Source: a virus
Length of the DNA: 25,502 nt
Strand: one strand, 5' to 3'
Virus record (IMG/VR): IMGVR_UViG_3300050016_000388
Span: 1 to 25,502 of that record
Below the pieces are notes generated by a model. The model searched no databases and was not told where the DNA came from. It was given only the letters and a program-made list of their open reading frames with translations. The position numbers and the translations under genes are program-made. This document shows positions 6,126-13,319 of this stretch, in pieces (position 1 is the stretch's first letter; every line of letters begins with the position of its first letter).

Positions 6126-7489
6126 GGCGTCACTCCCGGGACCTCTTCGGCGGTGACGGTCAGCTCGCCGTTGTCGTCCTCGTCGATCTGGATGATCCGC
6201 ACCGCCGCGCCGGAGAGGCCCAGCGTCGCGTCGGTCAACAGCACGATGTCCATCGGCTCCAGGAGCGAGTAGCGCCAGCCGAGCTTCCACTTGTAGGTGT
6301 TTCGCACGTAGGCGTTGCGCTGCAGCTGGAGCTGCGCCGAGACCGTCGCGCTCGTGGGGTTGGTGAACTCGTGGGCCTGGACCGATGGCTCGCTCCGGAG
6401 CCCGTATTGGTCAATCAGGCCCTGGTCCCATACCGGCAGGATCTGCGGGTTGTAGGAGTTGCTCGAATCCATGTACTCGACGCTGAGCCAGTTGGTCGCC
6501 GCGGACGGGTCGCTGCGGGTCAGCATGACCGGGTCGCTGCCGCCGCCGAAATCGAGGAAGTCTGAGTCGGCGAGGCTGTATTGCCAGGTCAGGTTGGGCG
6601 TCCAGCTTGCGCCGTTGTCGCTAAGCGCCGTGTCGCCGTAGGGGATGATCTTTAAGAGACTGCCCGACCACACCACCGCCGCGACGGCGAGTTGGGCGAT
6701 CTCCTCGAGCCATCGTGCGCAGGGTTGCTGCCGGTCGAGCAGCAATGACATCGCGAGCTGCGCAGCCTGGCAGTAGGTGGCGAAATCGGCGATCGAGCCG
6801 GCGCTGTCGAGGTTGGCCAAGGGGAAGCCGGCGCCGTAGCGCGGGTTGGTCAACAGATCGGTGACGATCGAGGCTGGGTTCGCGTCGCCCGGGAAACCCG
6901 ATCCGACCGTGCCGACCTCGAACCCGGTGATCTCGGCCGAGAAATTCGGCAGGGCCGGGGTTGACCCCAATTGCAGCGGCGTGCCGGTGACGTAAGAGGT
7001 GCCGGAATAGCCGAGAACCGGGGTGTTGGTGTCGCTGCTGGCAAACACCGGGTCGGCTGCCTGGCCGTCATTGCCGGCATAGAAATTTACCCCGACCTCG
7101 TCGGAGCCGGCGACCGACCCGTTGGCCCATACGCGGTTGACGTTGGGCGGGCCGCCGGGCGGAACGAAGCCGTTTGGCGCCCCGGTATCCCCAACCGGCC
7201 CCTGGCACAGCCCGAAGGCGACGTCGACCGAGTAATTGGCGCCCGAGCCCTTCTTGCCGCCCGAGCTGCCGAGCCCCTTGCCGCCCTTGCTGGTGCTGCC
7301 GAAACCTTGCGCCCCCCAGAATTCCAGCAGGTTGATCGACACCCGGTGGGTCCCATAGCAGATTGGCACCGGGCTGCCGGCCTGGCTGGTGTTGTAGCGT
7401 AAGGAGGAGATCGTCGATGGCTTAAAGGCATTGCTGAACGGAGTCGGGCCGCCGCCCTTGCCGCCCGGGAAATCGCCGCCGTCAGGCAT
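6122..7489 (-). CDS. Tail tip / host specificity protein, N-terminal part (RcGTA gp15-like)
   Basis: A 455-residue protein. The opening is the family's SLRYNTSQAGSPVPICYGTH segment, then a Gly/Lys/Ser-rich loop (GGKGLGSSGGKKGSG) and YSVDVAFGLCQGPV. Residues about 210-440 resemble the Phage-tail_3 domain (DLLTNPRYGAGFP, ARWLEEIAQLAVAAVVWSG, YKWKLGWRYSLLEPMDIVLL). It stops just after TVTAEEVPGVTP, which in related proteins is mid-domain and continues. The rest appears as the next gene, across an inverted-repeat element. The start is ATG 7489 with GGTGAGG upstream; a GTG at 7498 is also in frame. Full-length relatives are usually much longer. Confidence 0.88.
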   Translation of the reverse strand: MPDGGDFPGGKGGGPTPFSNAFKPSTISSLRYNTSQAGSPVPICYGTHRVSINLLEFWGAQGFGSTSKGGKGLGSSGGKKGSGANYSVDVAFGLCQGPVGDTGAPNGFVPPGGPPNVNRVWANGSVAGSDEVGVNFYAGNDGQAADPVFASSDTNTPVLGYSGTSYVTGTPLQLGSTPALPNFSAEITGFEVGTVGSGFPGDANPASIVTDLLTNPRYGAGFPLANLDSAGSIADFATYCQAAQLAMSLLLDRQQPCARWLEEIAQLAVAAVVWSGSLLKIIPYGDTALSDNGASWTPNLTWQYSLADSDFLDFGGGSDPVMLTRSDPSAATNWLSVEYMDSSNSYNPQILPVWDQGLIDQYGLRSEPSVQAHEFTNPTSATVSAQLQLQRNAYVRNTYKWKLGWRYSLLEPMDIVLLTDATLGLSGAAVRIIQIDEDDNGELTVTAEEVPGVTP

Positions 7490-7922
7490 GAGCCTCACCG
7501 AATGGCGTAAAGAGCCGCATCTCGCGCCTCTTCAGCGGATGGAGCGTCGCGTCGCCCCACACGACGCCGATCGCCCAATAGGCGTGAACGAGACGCGGCC
7601 AATCGACGACGATCGCGCCGTGCGAGAACACCCGCCCGAATTTGAACAGCGCGATATCGCCCGGCTGCGGCGGTCCTTCGATCTCGCGCGCGTAGCCGAG
7701 AAGCCCCTCCATATAGCGCTCAGCAGCGCGGTGCATATGCCAGTCTGGTACATAGAAAGGCGGCTCGACATGCGGGGCGATTCCGGCGCGCTCGTATACT
7801 TCGGCCAACAGCATCAGACAGTCGACCCCGGCGCCCTTGATCCGCGCGGCGTGGTGGAACGGTGTGCCGATCCAGCTTTCGGCCTCGGCTATGACGGCCG
7901 CGCGCCAGACATCCTCGCTCAT
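7482..7922 (-). CDS. NlpC/P60 tail peptidase (RcGTA gp14-like)
   Basis: A 146-residue cysteine peptidase of the NlpC/P60 fold that is carried in the tail tip and probably cuts peptidoglycan peptides during DNA entry. The catalytic Cys35 is in KGAGVDCLMLLAEVY, and His101 is in RVFSHGAIVVDW. The N-terminal WIGTPFHHAARIKG is the family signature of the phage-specific subgroup. The protein is close to the usual 140-150 residue size. There is no signal peptide, as expected for a virion enzyme. Its last codons overlap the start of the tip gene. Confidence 0.94.
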   Translation of the reverse strand: MSEDVWRAAVIAEAESWIGTPFHHAARIKGAGVDCLMLLAEVYERAGIAPHVEPPFYVPDWHMHRAAERYMEGLLGYAREIEGPPQPGDIALFKFGRVFSHGAIVVDWPRLVHAYWAIGVVWGDATLHPLKRREMRLFTPFGEAHA

Positions 7923-7925
7923 GCC

Positions 7926-8873
7926 CTAGACCGCTACTTCCGGCGGCGGGATGTAGGGGAAGCCGCCGAACCGCAACAAATTCAGAAACGTCCCGTTACA
8001 GACCGCGGTCGTGTGATCGCATCCCGGCAGCATTGTGAATGTATCGCCGGCCGTGATCGGAAAGAGCCACGCCCGTATCACCTGAATTTGCGAGCCGTTT
8101 CCGGTGCTGACGATCGTGCGGATGGCGCCCGCGTTGGCACCAGCCAGCCCGGTAACCGTACCCTCGACGTAATTCGGGACCGTGGTGGTGCAGTTCATGG
8201 TCGCCTGATCGGAGCCAGCCGCGGCAGTGACAGTCGCTTGGCCGACCCCGGTGGAAGCGCCGAGTGCGTTCTTGCCGGCGACCCGGTCATAGCCGCACAT
8301 CGCATCGCCGAAGATGTGGCTGCACGCCGCGCCATAGAGCCGGCGCGGCATCTGCTGGATCGCCAAGAGGTTCATCAGCGACTTGACCTTGACCGCGATC
8401 TTCGAGCGCCCGACATCGCAATCGGCGATCCGGCCGTAGAACCACAACAGACAGCCGAGCCTGGTGTCGAGCGCGCCCGAACCCGCGACCTGCGGCGGGG
8501 CGAAGAAGCGGTCGATCTCGACCGTCGCGCCGTCGAAGATCCCCATCCGCACCGCGTCAGCGATCGGAAACGTGCCGACCAAATCGTCGGCGCCGGCCAT
8601 AATTTCGATGTCGAGCTCGCCCGGTTGGACGCCGATCTTCGTCGTGACCTTCGAGCGCCCGAAGCGCGGGCCGAGCGCAAAGGTCTGCTGCGCACCATGG
8701 TTGAAGCTGCCGACCGGGAACCCGGCGGCGGGGATGGTCAGCGCCGTGTCGCCGCCCGACCAGCGCAACACCTCGCCCGAGGTAAGAGCGAACGTGTAGA
8801 GGTCGACCTGCACGACCGTCAGATCGGCGGCATTGTTGAGGTAGCTGGTCAGCGCGGCCGAGCAGGGTCTCAT
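7926..8873 (-). CDS. Tail hub protein, DUF2163/BR0599 family (RcGTA gp13-like)
   Basis: A 315-residue protein. The N-terminal DUF2163 part runs from residue 5 (LTSYLNNAADLTVVQVDLYT) to about 165. The C-terminal BR0599 part carries the four conserved Cys C184, C193, C285 and C292 (ACSHIFGDAMCGY and PGCDHTTAVC), followed by FLNLLRFGGFPYIPP. Such a four-Cys set in tail hubs (lambda gpL is a known case) binds an iron-sulfur cluster; binding here is inferred. The hub is expected to be trimeric and to hold the tip protein. It is coupled to the DUF2460 gene (ATGA) and separated by three bases from the peptidase gene. Confidence 0.92.
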   Translation of the reverse strand: MRPCSAALTSYLNNAADLTVVQVDLYTFALTSGEVLRWSGGDTALTIPAAGFPVGSFNHGAQQTFALGPRFGRSKVTTKIGVQPGELDIEIMAGADDLVGTFPIADAVRMGIFDGATVEIDRFFAPPQVAGSGALDTRLGCLLWFYGRIADCDVGRSKIAVKVKSLMNLLAIQQMPRRLYGAACSHIFGDAMCGYDRVAGKNALGASTGVGQATVTAAAGSDQATMNCTTTVPNYVEGTVTGLAGANAGAIRTIVSTGNGSQIQVIRAWLFPITAGDTFTMLPGCDHTTAVCNGTFLNLLRFGGFPYIPPPEVAV

Positions 8874-9496
8874 GAGAGCACCGATTGCAGCTTGACTTGC
8901 TTCAACGACCAGAGCTGGTACATGAAATTCTCAAATTCGGCGGTGTCGTCGGCAAACCGCACCCGGAAGTAATAAGTGAAGTCGGCGGTGATCGCGTGGC
9001 TGGTCGGTGGTGCCGTGGTGAACGTGACGAGGCCGGTCGTCGCGTCGACCGTGTAACCGGCAGCGGACTGCAGGACCCCATTGAAATAGATCGCGCTGAC
9101 CACATTGGGCGCGACGATCGGCTCGCTGAAGCCGCCGAAATTCCGCACCAGCTGAAACACCGTCGTGCTCGAATTACCGGTGCCGATCGACTGCCCGGCG
9201 ACGGTGTCGTCGGTCGGATCGTCGAACAGGAACGGCGCAAAAGCCCCCTGCTGTTGCAGAAAGAAGCCGGCGAGCGTGCGCAGCTCGTCATAGCCCGCGC
9301 CGAGGCCGTTTGGCCCCCGCGTGTCGTGTTTGTCGCGCAGGATTTCGTAGGTCAGCGTGAAGGTCCAGATCGGATTGAACTGGTCAATGACGCGCAACTC
9401 GCGCCCGGATATCGCCTTCTGCGTGCGGGTGGCAAAGCGCGGCGCCTTCGAAACCGACCAGCCGAGGCCGGGAAGGGCTGGAAAAATCGCGGTCAC
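8870..9496 (-). CDS. Distal tail protein, DUF2460 family (RcGTA gp12-like)
   Basis: A 208-residue protein of the DUF2460/TIGR02217 family, which forms the ring joining the tail tube to the tip. Family marks are FPALPGLGWSVSKAPRFATR, IWTFTLTYEILRD, ELRTLAGFFLQQQGAFAPFL with FDDPTDD, and the closing FENFMYQLWSLKQVKLQSV. The start is GTG 9496 with GAGG upstream. The stop overlaps the hub gene start (ATGA). It is the first of four genes in the same order as RcGTA genes 12 to 15. Confidence 0.93.
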   Translation of the reverse strand: MTAIFPALPGLGWSVSKAPRFATRTQKAISGRELRVIDQFNPIWTFTLTYEILRDKHDTRGPNGLGAGYDELRTLAGFFLQQQGAFAPFLFDDPTDDTVAGQSIGTGNSSTTVFQLVRNFGGFSEPIVAPNVVSAIYFNGVLQSAAGYTVDATTGLVTFTTAPPTSHAITADFTYYFRVRFADDTAEFENFMYQLWSLKQVKLQSVLS

Positions 9497-9505
9497 GGAG
9501 CCTCG

Positions 9506-9859
9506 TCAGATCGTGCGTGGAGTCAGCGCGTTCGAGCGCAGCATGTTGCGCACGACGCCGGGATTGCGGGCCATCAGCCCGGTGAACCAGCGCTCGACCG
9601 CTGGGCCGTCGGAGGGTCCATGAAAATGCAGGTGCATGTCGCCGCCTCCCTCTCCCTGTGCCCCGCCTTGAGCGATCATGCTCTGGAGTCCTTCGCTGAT
9701 CGAGGCCGGGAGGACCATCTCGCGCGAGTGCAGGAGCGCCGGCCTGGCGCCCGCGAAACTCGGCAGAGCCCACCCGCCGGCGGCCGACGGCACGATGCCG
9801 CCTTGCGAGAACGCGAGCAGGCCGCCGAGCCAGCCGAACAAACCGCCGCCGCCGGCCAC
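9506..9859 (-). CDS. Tape measure protein, C-terminal part in the -1 frame
   Basis: From GTG 9859 this frame gives GGGLFGWLGGLLAFSQGGIV, then LPSFAGARPALLHSREMVLP and DMHLHFHGPSDGPAVERWF. The segment with HSREMVLP is the common end of phage tape measure proteins (compare the frequent pattern GEAVIP). GTG 9859 has no clear ribosome binding site, so this is best read as the continuation of the preceding frame after a -1 shift at the G6 run. Natural mutation, a sequence error, or programmed slippage would all give the same picture. The distal tail gene starts ten bases after the stop. Confidence 0.7.
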   Translation of the reverse strand: MAGGGGLFGWLGGLLAFSQGGIVPSAAGGWALPSFAGARPALLHSREMVLPASISEGLQSMIAQGGAQGEGGGDMHLHFHGPSDGPAVERWFTGLMARNPGVVRNMLRSNALTPRTI

Positions 9860-10413
9860 AGCCCCCCGGCGGTGGCGGCGGCGCTGGCGCCGGCGGCTGC
9901 GGCACCGCCGCCCACCGCGGCCGTGCCGGCGGCCATCGTGGTGGCGAGCGCTGCAAGGGCGGCCGTGTTCGTCGACAATGCGGCGGTGTTGGCGGCCTGG
10001 TCGCCGGTGTCGAGCAGGTTGCCCAATCCGAATTGCTTGCCGATAAGGCCGCTGAGCCCGCTGCCCAATACCGAGCCGACACCCTGCCCGGCAGCGGGTG
10101 CTGCCAGCCCGAGCAGCGCGGCGAGCGGGCCGGCCGCCGCTTGCGAAAGCGCGGTCTCGGCGAGCGAGACGAACCCCGTCTCGACCGCGCGCGTCGCGGC
10201 GACGCCGGCCTGCTGCCAGGTCATCGTGCCCGCGAGCAGCCCGGCTGCCGCGCGCTTCCAGCCGGCGCCGATCTGGTCGAAGGCTTGCGTGTAGCCTCGC
10301 GCCATCTTGGCCGCCGCGCTGGCCGTCGCGCTGCTCATCGACGCGCTCAGCGCCGAGATCTCGTTCAGCTGGTCGGCGATGTCGCTGTAGCTGGAAGGGG
10401 AACTCGATCGCAT
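9676..10413 (-). CDS. Tape measure protein, N-terminal part, frame broken at a G6 run
   Basis: The frame opens at ATG 10413 (GAGGGAG upstream). It encodes WKRAAAGLLAGTMTWQQAGV, then a hydrophobic stretch (GPLAALLGLAAPAAGQGVGS), both typical of the C-terminal half of tape measure proteins that set tail length. At residues 183-184 (six G on the minus strand, 9862-9867) sense coding moves to the -1 frame; after that this frame reads only Arg/Ser/Cys-rich nonsense to its stop at 9676. The intended protein is therefore 9506-10413, about 302 residues. This lacks the long N-terminal helical part of ordinary tape measures but is in the size class of the short GTA tape measure. Confidence 0.7.
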   Translation of the reverse strand: MRSSSPSSYSDIADQLNEISALSASMSSATASAAAKMARGYTQAFDQIGAGWKRAAAGLLAGTMTWQQAGVAATRAVETGFVSLAETALSQAAAGPLAALLGLAAPAAGQGVGSVLGSGLSGLIGKQFGLGNLLDTGDQAANTAALSTNTAALAALATTMAAGTAAVGGGAAAAGASAAATAGGLWPAAAVCSAGSAACSRSRKAASCRRPPAGGLCRVSRAPGRRSCTRARWSSRPRSAKDSRA

Positions 10414-10478
10414 CGGCGCAGCTCCCTCGTGGTCAGACCTGTGGATATGGGGCGGGCCGCCGGGCCGCGCCGGTGCTG

Positions 10479-11144
10479 CTACTGCAGTTCGATCGAGGAA
10501 AACTGGGTCCGCTTAGCCGCGGCTTCCGGGTCCTTGGACCCCCGCCACTCGATGAGGTGGGTGTAGGCGAGGGTGACGCCGCCGCAATACGGCACACCGG
10601 CGGCGTGCCACACGATCCGGTGCAGCCCGTTGAGGCCGGTCGAGAGATCCTGCTGTTGATGCGCGATCCGGGGTTTCAGCGAATTTTCGAAAAACTGGTA
10701 CAGCTCGATCTTGCGGATCCCCGGACAACGGCGGCCCAGCAGACGCGAGACGATGTCATAGAGCTTGCTCTGGTCGTAGAACTGCTCGGTCCGCGCCGTG
10801 AGCAGATTGTGCAACAGGTTCGATTCGACGCTCCGCACCGTATCGTCCGGCCGCAGATGCAGTAGGAGGACGAAGGCGTCGAGCTCCCCCGGGAGTTTGG
10901 CGTAGACCGTGACCAGCCCGCTGCCGATCGGCCTGCCGTTGACGTCGGTGTCGTGGCGATGAGCCATCGTGTCGGCGAGAAAATTCTGGTCGATTGTCAT
11001 CGTCGCCCGCAGCCAGCGCACGCATTCCTTGACCGTGACGCCAAGGCACCCCGGCCCGTCAGCCGGCTGGGCGGCAGAGGCCGGTGCCGGAGGCGCGCCG
11101 GCAGCGATCCCGAGCGCCAGGCCGCAGAGAAGCAGCCACCGCAT
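10479..11144 (-). CDS. Exported protein of unknown function between tail chaperone and tape measure
   Basis: A 221-residue protein with a Sec signal peptide (MRWLLLCGLALGIAAG, then PASAAQ). The mature part has four Cys (GPGCLGVTVKECVRWL, RRCPGI, PYCGG), suggesting disulfides in the periplasm, and a central helical domain (SNLLHNLLTARTEQFYDQSK). I do not recognise a family. It interrupts the normal order tail chaperone then tape measure, where no exported protein is expected. It has its own candidate promoter and a good ribosome binding site (GAGGGA). It may be a cargo gene acting on the host envelope, for example in superinfection exclusion, but nothing in the sequence proves this. The 65-base gap after it is GC-rich with no T tract. 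Confidence 0.75.
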   Translation of the reverse strand: MRWLLLCGLALGIAAGAPPAPASAAQPADGPGCLGVTVKECVRWLRATMTIDQNFLADTMAHRHDTDVNGRPIGSGLVTVYAKLPGELDAFVLLLHLRPDDTVRSVESNLLHNLLTARTEQFYDQSKLYDIVSRLLGRRCPGIRKIELYQFFENSLKPRIAHQQQDLSTGLNGLHRIVWHAAGVPYCGGVTLAYTHLIEWRGSKDPEAAAKRTQFSSIELQ

Positions 11145-11177
11145 TACCGTCCCTCAGCGTCGTTTGTCGTCGCGGAG

Positions 11178-11205
11178 ATTATGCGGCACAGCCGCTCTTC
11201 GACAA
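11178..11205 (-). promoter_or_regulatory. Candidate sigma70-type promoter for the exported cargo gene
   Basis: On the minus strand, TTGTCG (11205-11200; four of six to consensus) and CATAAT (11183-11178; five of six) are 16 bases apart, in the 66-base gap between the chaperone stop and the next start. The ATG lies about 34 bases after the -10 element. An independent promoter is typical of phage cargo (moron) genes. Confidence 0.45.
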
Positions 11206-11210
11206 TGACG

Positions 11211-11498
11211 TTAGCGGATCGCTGCGCCTCGGTTCCGCCATGCGATAGCAACCGCCCGAGTCCGGTTGCGCGCGCGCAGCGCGTCGCGGTCGAGCGGCGC
11301 CGGCATGCCGAGATCGTCGCCCCGCGCCACCGTGAGCCCGGGCGGTGCAGCGGCGGCGATCTCCTCGATCGGCGGTGCGCCTGCGGGTGCAGAGCGGGGC
11401 ACCCAGCCGAGCGTGTGGGCGATCGTCTGCAGCATCAGATGCGCCGGCGGGTTCTCTTCCCAATATCCGAAGATCTCCCCGGCCTCGGCGAGCGTCAT
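11211..11498 (-). CDS. Tail assembly chaperone, downstream (-1 frame) part
   Basis: A 95-residue reading frame from ATG 11498 with MTLAEAGEIFGYWEENPPAH. The M-T-L ... Y-W-x-x-x-P pattern is the mark of the C-terminal part of frameshifted tail chaperones (lambda gpT role). The same frame stays coding-like for at least 20 codons before this ATG (REQLGAVYGALATG, then YRVIDGM). It has no other start codon there, so it is most likely reached by ribosomes slipping -1 from the preceding gene rather than started alone. The fused product would be about 225 residues if the slip is at the G run near 11605. Confidence 0.75.
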   Translation of the reverse strand: MTLAEAGEIFGYWEENPPAHLMLQTIAHTLGWVPRSAPAGAPPIEEIAAAAPPGLTVARGDDLGMPAPLDRDALRARNRTRAVAIAWRNRGAAIR

Positions 11499-11890
11499 GC
11501 CGTCGATGACCCGGTAGGAATAGGAGCAGCCGGTGGCGAGGGCGCCGTAAACGGCGCCGAGCTGTTCCCGGAAGTTTCGTCCGGGCTCGCCACCGGCCGC
11601 GCTTCCCCCGTGGCGTTCTCCATGGGGGTCAACCCGGCGACGCGCAGAACAGCCGCCACGGCGGCGTTGAGTTCCTCGAGCGTCGCTTCGAGATCGAGCA
11701 CGGCCTCGGCAGTGAGGTCGGGCTGCGCCGGCGCGAACCCGGCCGTCACCACCTTGGCGGCGGCCTCAATCAACGCGCCGCCCGATTTGCCGGTCATGTC
11801 GTCGAGCGCATCGAGCAGATGGCGCAATTGGCCGAGCTTCAGCGGGCGGATCTCAAAACCTCGTCCGCCGAGGGTGATAGTCTCGCTCAT
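11495..11890 (-). CDS. Tail assembly chaperone, frame-0 product
   Basis: A 131-residue protein starting MSETITLGGRGFEIRPLKLG, the usual opening of tail assembly chaperones, followed by LRHLLDALDDM and an acidic helix (EAVLDLEATLEELNAAVAAV). The last 40 residues are Pro/Ser/Thr-rich and low in structure. It would bind the tape measure protein and guide tube assembly. It has the lambda gpG role by position, just after the tube protein and before the tape measure. The reading frame is open upstream, but earlier codons are shadow of the tube gene; ATG at 11890 is chosen for its match to the family. It overlaps the next reading frame, which appears to be its -1 frameshift extension. Confidence 0.85.
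   Translation of the reverse strand: MSETITLGGRGFEIRPLKLGQLRHLLDALDDMTGKSGGALIEAAAKVVTAGFAPAQPDLTAEAVLDLEATLEELNAAVAAVLRVAGLTPMENATGEARPVASPDETSGNSSAPFTAPSPPAAPIPTGSSTA
11602..11611 (-). other. Candidate -1 ribosomal frameshift site in the tail chaperone
   Basis: The minus strand has a run of five G followed by AAG (frame-0 codons ACG GGG GAA). The peptidyl tRNA on GGG can re-pair after slipping back one base, and GAA to GGA needs only a wobble. A second possible site is the C run ACC CCC at about 11624-11629. Neither is a perfect canonical heptamer, so the exact site is uncertain. Confidence 0.4.
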
Positions 11891-11895
11891 CGCGG

Positions 11896-12660
11896 CTACT
11901 CGTTGACGCTCAACGTGCCGATCGTGCCGGTCGCATCGGCGAAGGCGCTGAAGTCGAATTCCTGGATCTCGTAATCGTCGATCTTGGTCGGCAGTGACAA
12001 TTTCATCGCGGTGCACGCGTTCAACACCAGCGTCAAACCGGCCGGCGTGCCCTGAATCGTCTTGGTCGTGTAGAAGGTTGCCTTGAAGGTTGGCGTGTAG
12101 CCCATGAACTGGTTGGTCAGCACCAGTTTTTTGCCGGCGGTGTTGTTGTACAGATAACTGATGAGCAGTGACGTGGTCGCATCGCCGGCCGAAACGGTGT
12201 AGATTCCGGTCGACAGATTGACCGAATACTGGCCCGCTGCCGATGGCGTTGTGACCCGTGTGAAGCGGTTTCCGGCACTGGCGCCAGTGGCGTAAAACAC
12301 GCCGAGATCGTCGACGTAGCTTGCGGCGTTGGCGACCGTTACCGTATAGGGAGTCGTCGCAGGAACCGTCGCTGCTTCGTTTTCGGAAACGGTCAGCTGG
12401 CCCGTCACCGGTGTCTGCCCGAAGAACAAATCGCCGTAGATCGCGCCGAAAATGCGGGCGAATTTCGCCTTGCCGGCGATCTTGCCCTGGCCGCGGGCGA
12501 TATCGACCGGGAACTGGAACTGGCCCCACAATTCCTTAGTTTGCCAGTCCCAATCGATCTGCACGTCTTGGAGGATGCCGAACTGGTCGGGGCCGATACC
12601 CGATCCGGTGGCATCGGTTCGGTTGCCCCACAGCGCCCCGGCGCCGAATGCGAGCTGCAT
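11896..12660 (-). CDS. Major tail tube protein
   Basis: A 254-residue protein that likely stacks as hexameric rings to form the tail tube. The start is typical of alphaproteobacterial tube proteins: LAFGAGALWGNRTDATG, then QFGILQDVQIDWDWQTKELW and KIAGKAKFARIFGAIY. The end is the conserved YEIQEFDFSAFADATG. The middle (residues about 80-170) holds a Thr/Ala-rich beta segment that may be an extra surface domain. The start at 12660 has GGAGGAG upstream, lying within the end of the preceding gene. Five bases separate the stop from the tail chaperone gene. Position matches RcGTA gene 9. Confidence 0.88.
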   Translation of the reverse strand: MQLAFGAGALWGNRTDATGSGIGPDQFGILQDVQIDWDWQTKELWGQFQFPVDIARGQGKIAGKAKFARIFGAIYGDLFFGQTPVTGQLTVSENEAATVPATTPYTVTVANAASYVDDLGVFYATGASAGNRFTRVTTPSAAGQYSVNLSTGIYTVSAGDATTSLLISYLYNNTAGKKLVLTNQFMGYTPTFKATFYTTKTIQGTPAGLTLVLNACTAMKLSLPTKIDDYEIQEFDFSAFADATGTIGTLSVNE

Positions 12661-12661
12661 G

Positions 12662-12871
12662 TCAGAGGACTCCTCCAGAGAGATTGACGAGGCGCCGCTT
12701 CAGCTCTTCCTTGGCGGCAAAAGCATGGTTCCAGGCCAGCGTCACTTGGGCCACTGGCGATCCGGGGAAATGATCGGCCCACCAGCGCTCCACGAGGTCC
12801 TCGAACCGTCCCGATGCCACCGAGACGCTCGGTGGCGGCCTCGCAACGTCGAGACCGGCGGTTTCTTCCAT
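12662..12871 (-). CDS. Small hypothetical tail-region protein
   Basis: A 69-residue protein with a strong ribosome binding site (AGGAGT, six bases before the ATG at 12871). It contains FEDLVERWWADHFPGSP and a helix (WNHAFAAKEELKRRLVNL). There is no signal or membrane segment. It sits between the tail terminator-like and major tail proteins, with only one base between its stop and the next ATG. I do not recognise a family. The strong start signal and tight packing argue that it is a real gene. Confidence 0.7.
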   Translation of the reverse strand: MEETAGLDVARPPPSVSVASGRFEDLVERWWADHFPGSPVAQVTLAWNHAFAAKEELKRRLVNLSGGVL

Positions 12872-12884
12872 GGGTCAACTCCTG

Positions 12885-13319
12885 CTAGAGGCAGAGGATT
12901 TCGATCGGGATGATCACGAGCGCCTGGTCGCGGAGCACCCCTTCATCGGTTAAAATTTTGCCGGCGATGTAGGCGTGCTGAACCGTCGCCGGCAACCCCA
13001 GGTTCTGCACCCCGGTCGCCGGCGATGGGGCGAGCGCCGCCTCGACGCTATCGACCAGCGGATTGAGCACCGTCGCCGGCGCCACGTAGGGGTCGCTAGC
13101 ATGCGCGTAGACGTAGAGCTCGACGGTGAGCGTCCACACGCTCGGCGCGCCGAGCGTCGCAACCGATGCGAGCTCCGCCTTCTGGCGCATTAACAGCGCG
13201 GGCTGCTCTGCGGGGGTCAGGCTGCTCCAGTGACGCAATCGGCGCGACGTCGTGACAAAATTAGCCGCGTCTGCAACCAGCGCGAACAGCGCGGCATAGA
13301 TCGGTTCGCGCGTGATCAT
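12885..13319 (-). CDS. Tail terminator-like / tail completion protein
   Basis: A 144-residue protein starting MITREPIYAALFALVADAA. It continues with SRRLRHWSSLTPAEQPALL and a beta core (WTLTVELYVYAHASDP). The sequence and place, after the connector and before the major tail protein, match the small proteins that cap the tail tube and join it to the connector, the position held by gp8 in RcGTA. It is translationally coupled to the connector through ATGA. The family assignment is moderately sure; the role is inferred from synteny. Confidence 0.82.
   Translation of the reverse strand: MITREPIYAALFALVADAANFVTTSRRLRHWSSLTPAEQPALLMRQKAELASVATLGAPSVWTLTVELYVYAHASDPYVAPATVLNPLVDSVEAALAPSPATGVQNLGLPATVQHAYIAGKILTDEGVLRDQALVIIPIEILCL

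Noticed and set aside
4966-6156. Plus-strand open frame (396 codons) opposite the tail-tip C-terminal part
   Set aside because: Arg/Gly-rich shadow of a well-supported gene.
7431-8972. Long plus-strand open frame (513 codons)
   Set aside because: It is antisense to the NlpC/P60 and DUF2163 genes, is extremely Arg/Asp-rich, has no domain signature, and is typical of high-GC shadow frames.
8885-10294. Long plus-strand open frame (469 codons)
   Set aside because: It is antisense to the distal tail and tape measure genes, with Ala/Pro/Arg-biased nonsense composition and no recognisable motif.
10414-10478. GC-rich inverted segment as terminator of the exported cargo gene
   Set aside because: Short overlapping GC stems exist, but no T tract follows on the minus strand.
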